Below, piece after piece: positions 1-6,766 of a DNA stretch of 9,996 bases. The first letter of the stretch is position 1, and each line of letters opens with the position of its first letter. Below the pieces are notes generated by a model. It ran no database searches. It was not told where the DNA came from and saw only the letters and a list, made by a program, of their open reading frames with translations. Source of the stretch: Nitrospirota bacterium (GTDB lineage: Bacteria; Nitrospirota; Thermodesulfovibrionia; Thermodesulfovibrionales; UBA6898); the NCBI GenBank assembly GCA_029858145.1, contig JAOUFP010000069.1, positions 1 to 9,996 on the forward strand, read 5' to 3'. The translations under genes were made by a program, and so were the position numbers.

Positions 1-209
1 CAGGCAACTGCCGCATCTCTTTCAGCTGCGCGGGAGGCTTCAACTCCCGCTGCTGCTCGATCCTTTCTTCCTCCCGGCTGCGCTGCCTTTCCCTCTCCAC
101 GGCAGGCTGCTGCGCATCCCGGCTCCTTTTCCTGATCTCGGGCTGAGGCACGACCGGCTTCTGTGGCTGCTCCGTTTTCCTTTCCTCAGGCAACTGCCGC
201 ATCTCTTTC
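1..209 (-). repeat. 23-bp in-frame direct repeat in the DUF6600 protein tail
   Basis: Bases 1-23 and 187-209 are identical. The offset of 186 bases is exactly 62 codons, and both copies encode the peptide KEMRQLP in the Pro/Glu/Arg-rich tail. The tail may be built of longer repeat units continuing beyond the left edge. Confidence 0.7.
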
Positions 210-1702
210 GGTTTTGGGGGCATAGCTTTTTCGGGCTGTTCAGTTTCAAGTTGCCGCTTGCGTCCGACAGGCGTCGTCTCCGGTTCTTCGGTCCTGACGC
301 CGGTTCCCTTTTTAGGGACTTCCATCCTTCTGACCGGCATCGTCCCCGGTGTTGCCTGTGGCGCAAAAACCGACCTGTTCGGCTCTCTGACAAACCGGCG
401 TTTTTCCTTTAATACCTTCACCTCTGTCTCCCTGACTCTCCTGGGAGGTTCCTTCGCTTTTGGAATCTCCCTTATGACCGGTATCCTGGTAGCCCTTTCA
501 GGTGCGATCCTGGGCCTGCCGACGTTTATTCTCTCCTTCAGAAAAGGGTTTTCCCTGACCTTGATGTCCTCACGCTTGCCCCTCAGGAACGTATCGTGAG
601 GAACCACGGTTACCGCGTTATTCACATGGACGTTCCGGTAGACTTTCTTTACCACAACCTTATTGATATTCACATGTGTGATATTGACGCTGTGAGGGCC
701 GTAATGACCGTACCCGTAATACGTCTCTCTCGGCGCGAGAGGCACCCACGCAACATACGTCGGCGTATACACCCAGCCCACATATCCGGGCCCCCAGTAA
801 ACGGCACCCCTGGGAGGCGGCACCCAGCACCATCCGAAAGAGGTGACAAATGTCCATCGTCCATAGTGATACGGGGCCCAGCCCCACGGCTCATGTGCTA
901 TCCATACGTAATCTCCGCCTATCCACACCCACCTGCCGTGGCGGTAGGGAGCCCAGCCGGCCGAGATATACACTGTGGGTGTCCAGACATACCCGTATGC
1001 GCCCGTGTATATCCATCGTCCGTTGTTGTCAAAATCACTCGCGTACCCCTCCAGTTCGTCCGGGAGGTACTGTGAACTGTAGCCCCTTTCCTCATATCTT
1101 TTGTCTCTGTCCCTGTTCCATTCTTCCCATTCATCCGGGCTTCCAAGCGGCGAAAGGTCGGCGTAATCATCTCCGAGAGAGAGCATCCTGCCCGCGCCAA
1201 CCCTCGTTTTGCCGCTTCTGCTCTCCGCGTACAAGGCGCCCCTGAACACGGAAACATCCGTATCGCCGTTTTGTGCCACCGCGACATTAAATCTGGCCGC
1301 GTCATACACCCTTACCGACGCGACCGGGCTATCCATCTGGATAATGTTGTCCCTTCCCCCGCTGAAGTTCACATACGCCTGTCCGAGGCTCAGGTAAAAC
1401 TGAAGAGAACCCTGTTCAGCGGTTAGGATCTCGAGGGCGGATTCTTCATCAAGCCTGACAGCAGTTCCGTTTCGTGCCTGGATCTCTGCGCGTGATCCTT
1501 CGGGCACCCATATGCGGTCACCGCCCCTGAGCGGCATGTTGACCGCGGCAGGAACCCAATCAGTGGTATCCTCCGTTATTAGCTGTACATCGCCGTCCAC
1601 AAGACTTATCCGCAGTTCGCCAAGGTCCTCAGCCATCGCATATGACGGCAGAAACATAAAAATAAAGAGTATGAATGCTTTTGTTATTTCCCCTGCTTTC
1701 AT
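1..1702 (-). CDS. FecR-like / DUF6600 domain secreted protein, 3' end outside the window
   Basis: The minus-strand frame is open from the ATG at 1700-1702 to the left edge, 567 codons without a stop. A GGAGG ribosome site lies about 6 bases upstream. Residues 1-25 are a signal peptide ending near SYAMAED, so the protein is exported. Residues about 29-140 resemble a FecR-type domain (VDGDVQLI, LRGGDRIWVPEGSRAEI, a DSPVASVRV stretch). Residues about 220-325 are very rich in Trp, Tyr, Gly and Pro, with repeats such as GRWVWIGGDYVW, EPWGWAPYHYGRW and WCWVPPPRGAVYWGPGY, the hallmark of DUF6600. Residues from about 370 on are a low-complexity tail of Pro, Glu, Arg, Lys and Gln. The family is common in Nitrospirota and Deltaproteobacteria, but its biochemical role is not established; an envelope role is my inference. 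It follows the zinc-ribbon gene on the same strand after a 213-base gap. Confidence 0.87.
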   Translation of the reverse strand, partial: MKAGEITKAFILFIFMFLPSYAMAEDLGELRISLVDGDVQLITEDTTDWVPAAVNMPLRGGDRIWVPEGSRAEIQARNGTAVRLDEESALEILTAEQGSLQFYLSLGQAYVNFSGGRDNIIQMDSPVASVRVYDAARFNVAVAQNGDTDVSVFRGALYAESRSGKTRVGAGRMLSLGDDYADLSPLGSPDEWEEWNRDRDKRYEERGYSSQYLPDELEGYASDFDNNGRWIYTGAYGYVWTPTVYISAGWAPYRHGRWVWIGGDYVWIAHEPWGWAPYHYGRWTFVTSFGWCWVPPPRGAVYWGPGYVGWVYTPTYVAWVPLAPRETYYGYGHYGPHSVNITHVNINKVVVKKVYRNVHVNNAVTVVPHDTFLRGKREDIKVRENPFLKERINVGRPRIAPERATRIPVIREIPKAKEPPRRVRETEVKVLKEKRRFVREPNRSVFAPQATPGTMPVRRMEVPKKGTGVRTEEPETTPVGRKRQLETEQPEKAMPPKPKEMRQLPEERKTEQPQKPVVPQPEIRKRSRDAQQPAVERERQRSREEERIEQQRELKPPAQLKEMRQLP

Positions 1703-1761
1703 TTTTTCCTCCGGTTCAGTGCCTTATGCTTATTAAACATCAGATCATGCTGATATGTTAC

Positions 1762-1850
1762 AACTTTTTTTCTCACCGCCGTCGTCCTTTTTGAGATTAT
1801 TTAACCAGCAGTTTGTGAAGGGACTGTGAACTTTTTCTTCGACCGCCGTC
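1762..1850. repeat. Imperfect direct repeat upstream of the DUF6600 gene
   Basis: Two 22-base stretches, 1762-1783 and 1829-1850, match at 18 of 22 positions and lie 67 bases apart. Each starts AACTTTTT and ends ACCGCCGTC. They sit in the 213-base gap upstream of the minus-strand DUF6600 start at 1702. The nearer copy overlaps a weak -35-like TTGTAA (minus strand, 1758-1763), but I found no good -10 box at the right spacing. They may be protein-binding sites or a chance similarity in a gap with short A/T runs. Confidence 0.35.
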
Positions 1851-1915
1851 ATTTCATAATTCTTCACAATTGCCGGGCGTTTCAGGGAAAATGAAGCGGT
1901 TCCCGGGCAAGCTTT

Positions 1916-2692
1916 TTATTCCGGAAACGGAATTTCAGCGTCCATGTTCCTGAACTGTTTATAAAGGAGGTATCCTCCCCAGGCAAATGCGGCGATCATC
2001 AACAGGGTCCCGATGCCATGCGCGGTCTTCGCGAGCGCATGATCGTACTGAAGCAGGCCGGATTCACGGAGAAGGTATTCCCAGTCATGGTAATCATCCA
2101 CGTCGCGTCCGGTAACGCCTCCCAAAAGTATCATCCTGAGTTCCCTCGCGTCATTGATATAGGGCGCGAGGTCCATCATGCTTTCTCCCGTCCACCAGAG
2201 GGATACTGATGCGCCGAACGTGTCCCGGGTCTTCAGAAGAAAGGTGAGAAGGCAGATCATCGGGACAAGAAGCTGCATAAGGCTTCCGCCCAGTACTCCC
2301 ATGAACCGGCCGAAAGGGCTGAAGATCAGGTGGCCGGCTTCATGAAAGGGAAGATTGATAAGATGCATGAAACTCTCTCCCGCGTAATTGCCCTCTATGG
2401 AGGAGAAGATGAACTTCAGTCCCCATCCGAAGATGAAGACGAAGAGCAGGACTCTGCCGGCAAAAGGAAAAAGGTGCACTTCGGGTTTGACGTAAAGAAA
2501 AAGCTCCCTGAAAAATGATTGCCACGGGGCTCTTCGCGTTTCCCCGGCGGTCGGAGCTTCAGGAGAAGCCGCAGTTGAAGCCGGGCCGGCCTGATGCTTC
2601 TGTTTCAATTCATACTTGGAAAAAATGATGCCGCATCTCGGACATTCGGCTTCCGCAACAGGCTGCTCAAACCCGCACTTGGGACATTTCAT
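1916..2692 (-). CDS. Zinc-ribbon membrane protein with an M50-like HEAGH motif
   Basis: 258 residues. The N-terminus is a zinc ribbon with two CxxC pairs (C3/C6 and C17/C20), followed by a hydrophilic Ala/Pro linker to about residue 55. Hydrophobic segments lie at about 79-97, 134-153 and 228-246. HEAGH at residues 117-121, within LPFHEAGHLIF, is the zinc-binding signature of membrane metallopeptidases such as the site-2 protease (M50) group. The second M50 motif (an LDG-type aspartate near Asn/Pro) is not clearly present; D174 or the Asp-rich stretch at 197-203 are the only candidates. It may therefore be an atypical protease or a non-catalytic relative. The ATG start has AGGGTGA just upstream. 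The LemA terminator lies about 110 bases before it, so it probably has its own promoter; TAAAAT at 2764-2769 (minus) is a weak -10 candidate. The domain description is confident, the activity is not. Confidence 0.8.
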   Translation of the reverse strand: MKCPKCGFEQPVAEAECPRCGIIFSKYELKQKHQAGPASTAASPEAPTAGETRRAPWQSFFRELFLYVKPEVHLFPFAGRVLLFVFIFGWGLKFIFSSIEGNYAGESFMHLINLPFHEAGHLIFSPFGRFMGVLGGSLMQLLVPMICLLTFLLKTRDTFGASVSLWWTGESMMDLAPYINDARELRMILLGGVTGRDVDDYHDWEYLLRESGLLQYDHALAKTAHGIGTLLMIAAFAWGGYLLYKQFRNMDAEIPFPE

Positions 2693-2800
2693 TCTTCACC
2701 CTTGTCTTTCATCGGAATGAAGCGTACCACCTGAATATCCCTGTTTTGAACATGCACCTCATCATTTTACCATAGTGGAGAAAAGACTATCGGGAAGAAA

Positions 2801-2829
2801 ACAAAAAACCCTGCGGCATAACCGCAGGG
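2801..2829 (-). terminator. Rho-independent terminator after lemA
   Basis: A perfect 8-bp stem, CCCTGCGG (2809-2816) and CCGCAGGG (2822-2829), with a 5-base loop, is followed on the minus strand by a run of six T and then GTTTTC. It lies 45 bases past the LemA stop and ends the nucleotidyltransferase/TPM/LemA transcript before the zinc-ribbon gene. Confidence 0.9.
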
Positions 2830-2873
2830 CCTGTTAAATCCGATGTTGTCTATCCAGGGATATTCCCTGTATC

Positions 2874-3449
2874 TTAAAATTTTACCTGCGGGGTTTTTTC
2901 TTCTCCCTGGGGGATCTCATAGTATTCCGCGGCAGAGACGCCCGCGATCGAGGCAAAAAATCTGCCGAAGAAGGTCCTTCTGTAGGTATTGAGCGACTGC
3001 ACCGCTTCATTGTACCTTTGCCTCTCGACCGCTATTCTGTTCTCCGTGCCTTCCAGGCTGTCCTGGAGTTTATTGAAGTTCTCGTTTGCCTTGAGCTGCG
3101 GATATGTCTCCCTCAGGACGAGAAGCCTTGAAAGGACCCCCTCAAGCTGGTTCGAGGCCTGAATCTTTCCCTTTACGTCCTTTGCCTGAAAATATTTTGT
3201 CCTCGCCTCGGCGATATTCTCGAATATCTCCTTTTCATGCTTGGCGTATCCCTTAACCGTCTCCACGAGATTCGGTATCAGGTCATATCTCCTCTTCAAC
3301 TGGTTTTCGACCTGCGCCCATTTGCCCTTCACATTCTCATCCATGGAAACGACATTGTCATATCCTGTCCTGACCCAGCCGAACAGCCCAAGACCGATCA
3401 CTGCCAGAACAGCTGCTGCAATCAATGCTATCTTCAACCCTTTTCCCAT
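2874..3449 (-). CDS. lemA: LemA family protein
   Basis: 191 residues, the usual length for LemA. One transmembrane segment at about 6-25 has a short cytoplasmic N-terminus, so the helical remainder should be outside the membrane. The family core is clear: WAQVENQLKRRYDLIPNL (44-61) followed by VETVKGYAKHE, then a long helix, and ENRIAVERQRYNEAV (136-150). The C-terminus EEKTPQVKF also fits. LemA proteins are widespread envelope proteins of four-helix fold whose molecular function is not well defined; genes for TPM-domain proteins often sit beside them, as here (86 bases upstream, same strand). The ATG is preceded by GGGAGG at good spacing. It is the last gene of the operon, with a terminator 45 bases downstream. 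Confidence 0.95.
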   Translation of the reverse strand: MGKGLKIALIAAAVLAVIGLGLFGWVRTGYDNVVSMDENVKGKWAQVENQLKRRYDLIPNLVETVKGYAKHEKEIFENIAEARTKYFQAKDVKGKIQASNQLEGVLSRLLVLRETYPQLKANENFNKLQDSLEGTENRIAVERQRYNEAVQSLNTYRRTFFGRFFASIAGVSAAEYYEIPQGEEKTPQVKF

Positions 3450-3535
3450 TAAAAACCTCCCTTAAACAGAATATTTAAATGCATGGTTATACTTCTTTCC
3501 CTTTTCCAATGCTGAATATATTTTTACCATATAAA

Positions 3536-4336
3536 CTACCAGCCCCCGGATGCGCCGCCGCCGCCGAAACCGCCTCCGCCTCCGCCAAAGCCGCCGCCTC
3601 CGCCAAAGCCTCCGCCTCCGCCAAAGCCGCCGCCATCGCCCCATCCCCTTCTTCCGCCGCCCATTGAAGAAGCGAACAGCAGCAATAAAAACAGACGAGG
3701 ATTGGTTATGAATAAAATTATGGCTCCAATAAATAACAGCAGGGTAAAGATCATCCCGACAATGCCGCCGCCCTTTCTTGTCTTGCCTGCATATACATCC
3801 CTGGTGAACTTCGGCATGCCTGTTATATCGACTCCTTCGCTTGCGGCTATTTCGTTTGCTGTGGCAAGGGTCGCGGCGAAAATTCCTGAAGAGTAGTCAC
3901 CTTTCTGGAAATAAGGAACGAGGTACTGACGGCCTATCGTCCCGACAAGGCTGTCAGGAAGCACCCCTTCAAGCCCGTAACCGATCTCGAAGCGATATTT
4001 TCTGTCTTCGTAGGCAACAACAAGCAATACCCCGTTGTCCTTCCCTTTCTGTCCCAGTTTCCACCGGTCATGCGCGGTGGTCAGGGAAAATTCCTCGAGC
4101 GATGCCCCTTCGAGTGACTGAACCGTCAGAACGACCACCTGCGCGGTTGTCTTCTGTTCCAGTTCCTTAAGGTACCCGTTTAAATTACTCTCGACCCCGT
4201 CATCGACGATGCCGGCCAGATCCACCACATAGGCGGATGGCATCTGCGGCACCGGCGGCACAACGGCAAAAGTCGCCGATGCAAAAACAAAAAAGAAGGC
4301 GATTACAATGCAGAGAGACTTATACCTGAACTTCAT
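3536..4336 (-). CDS. TPM (YgcG-type) domain secreted/membrane protein
   Basis: 266 residues from the ATG at 4334-4336. A TTG directly before it (4337-4339) could add one residue and has slightly better spacing to the AGGG site. Residues 1-24 are a signal peptide ending ATFA. A TPM domain spans about 34-160: AYVVDLAGIVDD, then TTAQVVVLTVQSLEG, KDNGVLLVVAYEDRKYRFE and IGYGLEGVLPD. One or two membrane helices follow at about 191-223, and a glycine-rich tail at 226-266 of GGGGGF units ends SGGW, all typical of the YgcG group. TPM domains have been reported to have phosphatase activity in some plant and bacterial homologues; activity here is unknown. The start overlaps the end of the nucleotidyltransferase-like gene by 17 bases, suggesting translational coupling, and lemA follows 86 bases on. 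Confidence 0.93.
   Translation of the reverse strand: MKFRYKSLCIVIAFFFVFASATFAVVPPVPQMPSAYVVDLAGIVDDGVESNLNGYLKELEQKTTAQVVVLTVQSLEGASLEEFSLTTAHDRWKLGQKGKDNGVLLVVAYEDRKYRFEIGYGLEGVLPDSLVGTIGRQYLVPYFQKGDYSSGIFAATLATANEIAASEGVDITGMPKFTRDVYAGKTRKGGGIVGMIFTLLLFIGAIILFITNPRLFLLLLFASSMGGGRRGWGDGGGFGGGGGFGGGGGFGGGGGGFGGGGASGGW
3581..3634 (-). repeat. Three tandem 18-bp units coding the Gly-rich tail of the TPM protein
   Basis: Copies at 3581-3598, 3599-3616 and 3617-3634 are identical except for one base in the middle copy. On the minus strand they encode GGGGGF units. Copy number could change in steps of six residues without a frameshift. Confidence 0.85.
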
Positions 4337-5066
4337 CAATAATTTTCCCTATCTTCTCTGTGGCAGAATAGTATTCCTCAAAAACAGTGACGAGTTCATC
4401 TTTGCCGGGTTTGATTTTCCCCTTCTTTATATCGATAATCTTGCTGAATATGCCGCCATTCACGCCGGTAGCAGCGGAAAGGGCGGTGATAACATCATAT
4501 TTCCCGACAGGCCGCTCCTTTCCCATAAGATAGATGATCCCTCTGAAAAGCGGCATATAGCCTGAAATTGAACTCACAAAACGTTCGGTAAGAATGTGCT
4601 TGTCACCCATGGAGGATACATAGCCCTGCCTGAGACCGATCAGTTTGGTTTTTATCTCCCTTTCGCATTGATGCCGCAGGTCTGAAGTCTTTATTGCAAT
4701 ATCTTTGAGAATATCCTCACCAAAGACTGTTTCATGGATGAGCTGAAAGTCCAGAAATTCGATGGGAAACACATCGAGTGAACCGGAAATATATTCCGGC
4801 GTCATGATAAGCGGCGCGGCCAGACCCTTTTTCCGGTATTTCTTCCCCAGCGGCGCGACGAATTCCACAAACTTCAGATCCATCGCCTTCAATACAACGA
4901 TACTGTTTATGTCCGAGGTCTTCTCATTAAAATCCTGCGTCAGTGAACTGCCGACAATATGGATCGAATGTATATTATCAGGATATCCGCTGAGCAACTC
5001 CTGAAGAAAAGGTTTTACCCTTTCGGAAACGACAGGTGAAAGTCTCTCCAGCTTTATAGCAGCCAT
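4320..5066 (-). CDS. Nucleotidyltransferase-like protein, first gene of the TPM/LemA operon
   Basis: 248 residues, starting at an ATG with GGAGGT just upstream. Residues 33-60 (HSIHIVGSSLTQDFN, then SDINSIVVL) resemble the polymerase-beta nucleotidyltransferase signature, GS followed about 11 residues later by DxD. Here it reads G39-S40, D52, N54, so the second carboxylate of the pair is Asn. Possible further acidic ligands are D98 in GSLDVFPIEF and E103. The remainder is predicted helical, with no signal peptide or clear membrane segment, so it should be cytoplasmic. This could be an active nucleotidyltransferase with an altered metal site or a pseudo-enzyme; I cannot name a substrate. Its 3' end overlaps the TPM gene by 17 bases, so the pair is very likely co-translated. 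The fold call is moderate, the gene itself certain. Confidence 0.72.
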   Translation of the reverse strand: MAAIKLERLSPVVSERVKPFLQELLSGYPDNIHSIHIVGSSLTQDFNEKTSDINSIVVLKAMDLKFVEFVAPLGKKYRKKGLAAPLIMTPEYISGSLDVFPIEFLDFQLIHETVFGEDILKDIAIKTSDLRHQCEREIKTKLIGLRQGYVSSMGDKHILTERFVSSISGYMPLFRGIIYLMGKERPVGKYDVITALSAATGVNGGIFSKIIDIKKGKIKPGKDELVTVFEEYYSATEKIGKIIDEVQV

Positions 5067-5538
5067 TTCTTACCTCCATTCTTAATTTGCAAGGCACCGG
5101 TGGCCGGCAGCCATCCGGATCTGCCGCACCGCAGAAGCTCATGGAAACCACCTCACGCCGTGTATCGTGAACCCCTGAAAAGAATTGTCCCTGCCAGGTT
5201 AAATTAATAATTGTTTATCACAGAAACAACGAAGTACGACTATTACTGATTGTAATGAATGAAAATTTCAGTTTATTTTATGAACAGAAGAAACTATAAC
5301 TATCCTATTATAGTTATTATAAGCGCCGAAGTAAAATTGCGGACCACTTACCGCAAGCGCCGGCACTCTGCAGAAAAGATGACACCGCCCGGCAAAGTGC
5401 GCTGCGATAGCGCCCCGTGTTGAACTGAGCGGTTCGTACGCAGGGACCTCTGCCCGGGAAGGAAGACGGCTCCGGGACGAAGCCGATCGTTCATGGCCGA
5501 ACCGTTTTGTATCTCATCACCGGAGGCATTCTCTTTTT
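5067..5538. other. Intergenic region between the dksA-like gene and the nucleotidyltransferase operon
   Basis: 472 bases without a supportable gene. It holds a minus-strand promoter with an overlapping palindrome (5296-5335). Between its likely start near 5300 and the ATG at 5066 is a leader of about 230 bases with possible hairpins: CGGCAG/CTGCCG (5105-5110 and 5121-5126) and TTGTTT/AAACAA (5211-5216 and 5224-5229). The GC-rich half at 5340-5530 has no reading frame I trust, no clear terminator, and one segment (5373-5412) that resembles 8082-8131. Confidence 0.6.
5296..5335 (-). promoter_or_regulatory. Promoter with a palindrome over its -10 box, for the nucleotidyltransferase/TPM/LemA operon
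   Basis: On the minus strand, TTTACT (5330-5335) and a perfect TATAAT (5307-5312) are separated by exactly 17 bases. The -10 box lies in a perfect inverted repeat, ATAACTAT (5296-5303) and ATAGTTAT (5310-5317), with a 6-base centre. A second TATAAT occurs at 5316-5321. Such an arrangement is typical of a repressor operator, but the palindrome may simply reflect the AT-rich promoter. Confidence 0.5.
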
Positions 5539-5961
5539 TTATTCTTCGCTTTCCTCCTCCGGGAAAAACGATGAGTGCGCGCTTATTTCTTTCTTTGTTG
5601 AACTCGTCATTTCATGCTTTTCCTGACACTCGATGCACCGCAAGGCAAACGGCATGACATTCAATCTTCCAACCGGAATGTCCTCTTCGCAATCTTCACA
5701 GATTCCATAATCGCCGTCATCAATTTTGCGAAGAGCTTCTTCTATGGCCTTTAACTTGAACCGCTGACGGGTCAGGTTTGCAGCCTGCAAGGAGTCCCTT
5801 ATTGCGACATCCGCCAAATCACCGTCATCAGAAACTCCGTTGTATTTCCCGCCTGCATCCAGGATTTGAACGATTTCCGCCTTTGATTCCCTGATAAGAT
5901 TCAGCCGCATGCCTATCAGTTTCTTTCGTACTGCTTCGAACTTATTTTCTTCATTTTTCAA
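5539..5961 (-). CDS. DksA/TraR family C4 zinc-finger protein
   Basis: 140 residues. An N-terminal coiled-coil region (about 5-33, then about 62-82) flanks the DGDLADVAIRDSL stretch typical of the family. The zinc finger is C88-x2-C91-x17-C109-x2-C112, in GICEDCEEDIPVGRL followed by ALRCIECQEKHE. Relatives bind RNA polymerase through its secondary channel and change promoter responses, often with ppGpp; this short form resembles the general DksA/TraR group more than E. coli DksA itself. The start is TTG at 5959-5961: AAGGGG lies 6-7 bases upstream, no in-frame ATG is near, and an ATG at 5952-5954 is in another frame. A frame upstream ends in TAA three bases before this start. The Glu-rich tail (PEEESEE) is unremarkable. 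Confidence 0.93.
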   Translation of the reverse strand: MKNEENKFEAVRKKLIGMRLNLIRESKAEIVQILDAGGKYNGVSDDGDLADVAIRDSLQAANLTRQRFKLKAIEEALRKIDDGDYGICEDCEEDIPVGRLNVMPFALRCIECQEKHEMTSSTKKEISAHSSFFPEEESEE

Positions 5962-5964
5962 GTT

Positions 5965-6266
5965 TTACCCCTTACATACCGCTTCATGAGGATTGTATCT
6001 TTGTGAGATCTGCAGTTGTTTCAGATATTCAGCTACACCTGCTCCAAGCTGACCGATAGATCCCGGTTCTTTCGCTGTTTTCCCAGTAAATAATACATGT
6101 TTAATGCCTGTCGAATGAAAGGTTCACCAACAACTACCGGATTATGCAGCCGATGAGAAAAAAAATAAGCATTCATATATGAATGCCCCAGTTTCCCCTG
6201 TAGTATATCACAGATGCGGAGTGCGTAAGCAATCTGCTTAAGCAGCCGGCTTCCAAATTTCAGGGG
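5965..6266 (-). pseudogene. Possible degraded reading frame upstream of the dksA-like gene
   Basis: Between the two neighbouring genes the minus strand can be read as protein-like sequence, but in two frames. One frame is open from 6266 to a TAG at 6033-6035 (LLKQIAYALRICDILQGKL, later VVVGEPFIRQALNMYYLLGK). The other is open from about 6123 to a TAA at 5965-5967 (TAKEPGSIGQLGAGVAEYL, ending NPHEAVCKG). A frameshift near 6085 would join them. Against a live gene: the only ATG (6174-6176) sits inside a terminator hairpin, there is no ribosome site, and the 5' part overlaps the next gene. It may be a relic or chance. I do not recognise a family. Confidence 0.2.
6155..6186 (-). terminator. Rho-independent terminator after the stress-protein gene
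   Basis: A perfect 18-bp palindrome, GCATTCATATATGAATGC (6169-6186), forms a 7-bp stem with a TATA loop. It is followed on the minus strand by TTATTTTTTTTCTC down to 6155. It lies 52 bases past the stop of the gene at 6238-6666 and separates it from the dksA-like gene. The T run is on the minus side only. Confidence 0.85.
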
Positions 6267-6666
6267 TCATGCTTCCCATTGTCCCGTATTCAATCAGTGT
6301 TGGCGTGACGATCACTACGCAATAATCAGGATCGTCCGGGCCGGAAAAGAAATCTGTCAGTGCGTCAAACCAGAAGTCATGACGCTCGGCTTTGTCCGTC
6401 GAAATTTTGGCAGTTCCCTGCACCTGCACCCAATGACTTGCCGTCTCGATATCCGTAACTCCCAGCGACAGGTGCACATTCGGGTTTTTCCTTATCTGGC
6501 CGACCTTTCTGGTCTCTTTGTGAGTGCAGAAACGGAATACCAGTTTATTGTCGGCTTTTCCGACGACATAGCGGACCCAGGGCTTTCCATCCTCCGTAAT
6601 GGTCGAGAAATTCATGAGCTGCAACTCTTTTGACAGAGCAAAAATTCTTTGCTGTAAATCATTCAT
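6238..6666 (-). CDS. Pyridoxamine 5'-phosphate oxidase-like (general stress protein 26-type) protein
   Basis: 142 residues, a full-length single split-barrel flavin-binding fold. The typical pattern is visible: MNFSTITEDGKPWVRYV (18-34), KLVFRFCTHKETRKVGQIRK (41-60), then NPNVHLSL, the strand HWVQVQGTAKISTDKAERHD (78-97), WF and the C-terminal TPTLIEYGTMGSMTPEIW. In general stress protein 26 relatives this fold binds FMN or related flavins, and the natural substrate is usually unknown; a pyridoxine-pathway role should not be assumed. Cytoplasmic, with no signal peptide. The ATG has AAGGGG about 7 bases upstream. The DUF2784 gene lies about 100 bases upstream on the same strand and may be co-transcribed; a clear terminator follows. 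Confidence 0.88.
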   Translation of the reverse strand: MNDLQQRIFALSKELQLMNFSTITEDGKPWVRYVVGKADNKLVFRFCTHKETRKVGQIRKNPNVHLSLGVTDIETASHWVQVQGTAKISTDKAERHDFWFDALTDFFSGPDDPDYCVVIVTPTLIEYGTMGSMTPEIWKPAA

Positions 6667-6766
6667 GCCATTCCCCTTTTGCTATGATTCTGCCGAGCAT
6701 CGCCTGCACTCTCCTCTTGTCCAAAGCATATCAGTCGCAAGTGGAATGCGCCATCCATGCGTACAC

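Noticed and set aside
258..1397. Several plus-strand open frames (for example 258-599, 596-1075, 850-1245) and minus-strand ones in other frames (660-894, 919-1305).
   Set aside because: They lie opposite or across the DUF6600 gene, whose own frame is open for 567 codons with a signal peptide and recognisable domains. The shadows have low-complexity composition caused by the Trp/Gly/Pro-rich coding.
3462..3667. Open frames across the TPM glycine-rich tail, one rich in Arg/Trp and one in Ala.
   Set aside because: Both are frame shadows of the tandem 18-bp repeat in the TPM gene.
5340..5530. GC-rich stretch with many short inverted repeats, considered as a riboswitch or terminator of the dksA-like gene.
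   Set aside because: No match to a riboswitch consensus I know, and no stem followed by a T run in either direction.
6660..6755. Minus-strand mini-frame of 31 codons whose TGA overlaps the ATG of the stress-protein gene.
   Set aside because: The stop/start overlap hints at coupling, but there is no good ribosome site and no family similarity; too short to claim.
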